Of a stretch of DNA of 5,534 nucleotides, positions 5,363 to 5,534 are shown one piece after another. Under the pieces are notes generated by a model, which made no database searches, was not told the DNA's origin, and saw only the letters and a program-made list of their open reading frames with translations. The position numbers were made by a program, and so were the translations under genes. The first letter of the stretch is position 1. Each line of letters opens with the position of its first letter. The stretch comes from Actinomycetales bacterium (lineage in GTDB: Bacteria; Actinomycetota; Actinomycetes; Mycobacteriales; Mycobacteriaceae). The DNA is taken from NCBI GenBank assembly GCA_012841845.1, contig DUTZ01000406.1, positions 1 through 5,534 on the forward strand, read 5' to 3'.

Positions 5363-5534
5363 CGCGGGGAGGCGGCGGGCTCGTCGGCGTCGCCGGTGGC
5401 CACGACGGTGGGACGGGCGGCGTCGGCGGGAGTCGACCGCTCCGGGGTGACGACGAGCGGGCTGATCGGAGCGGATTCACGGCCGGCGTTGACGCCGGCG
5501 ACCGCGGACGGGCCCGTCCGGCCGACGTGGTCCG
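5359..5534 (-). CDS. C-terminal end of an unidentified gene overlapping the kinase start (truncated by window edge)
   Basis: On the minus strand one frame is open from the right window edge (first full codon 5532-5530) to TGA at 5361-5359, giving 57 residues plus stop. About 53 of 58 codons end in G or C, while the kinase frame extended upstream is full of CGA codons and hits a stop at 5477-5479. This frame is therefore the coding one. The stop overlaps the kinase GTG as GTGA, the classic arrangement for translational coupling in an operon. The residues are hydrophilic and Ala/Pro/Thr/Val-rich (for example RTGPSAVAGVNAGRESAPIS and, at the end, DADEPAASPR), with no membrane segment or recognisable motif, so it looks like a disordered C-terminal tail. 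The product cannot be named from this fragment. Confidence 0.65.
   Translation of the reverse strand, partial: DHVGRTGPSAVAGVNAGRESAPISPLVVTPERSTPADAARPTVVATGDADEPAASPR

Noticed and set aside
4479..5480. 333-codon minus-strand frame starting at 5480 across the kinase N-terminal half
   Set aside because: Its product is Pro/Arg/His-rich and out of frame with the clear kinase. The frame ending at 5359 has better codon use upstream.

Overview
The window looks like chromosomal DNA from a high-GC actinobacterium. Codons in the real genes end almost always in G or C, GTG starts are common, and one gene appears to lack a ribosome binding site. The methyltransferase and aldehyde dehydrogenase closely resemble, from memory, the adjacent Mycobacterium tuberculosis genes Rv0224c and Rv0223c, in the same order and orientation. 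This points to the mycolic-acid-containing order Mycobacteriales (Dietzia, Gordonia, Rhodococcus and relatives); the genus cannot be fixed from the sequence alone.

Left part, plus strand (1-2907): the 3' end of a Thr/Pro-rich, Asn/Gly-repeat protein that begins outside the window; a class I SAM-dependent methyltransferase (553-1344), probably read from a leaderless promoter; and an NAD(P)-dependent aldehyde dehydrogenase with all catalytic residues present (1435-2907). A clean inverted repeat in the 90-base gap before the dehydrogenase looks like a TetR-family (KstR-like) operator, so this gene probably has its own regulated promoter.

Middle (2908-3061): a 154-base convergent intergenic region without a gene. 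It holds a strong GC-rich hairpin after the dehydrogenase, smaller and partly competing hairpins, and a perfect 8-bp inverted repeat lying over the stop codon of the gene that arrives from the other side. None has a T-tract.

Right part, minus strand (5534 to 3062): a two-component operon read right to left. The C-terminal end of an unidentified gene (5534-5359) overlaps by four bases (GTGA) the start of a membrane histidine kinase (5362-3785). After 60 bases comes an OmpR/PhoB-family response regulator (3724-3062) with an excellent Shine-Dalgarno sequence. The kinase has two membrane segments, an extracytoplasmic sensor of about 135 residues, HAMP, HisKA and HATPase domains, and an unusual Pro/Gly/Glu-rich insertion in the ATPase lobe.

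The two halves are convergent and nothing links them functionally. I see no RNA gene, mobile element, CRISPR array or new defence-like system. The points most worth checking are the operator, the leaderless promoter, the hidden overlapping gene upstream of the kinase, and the kinase insertion.
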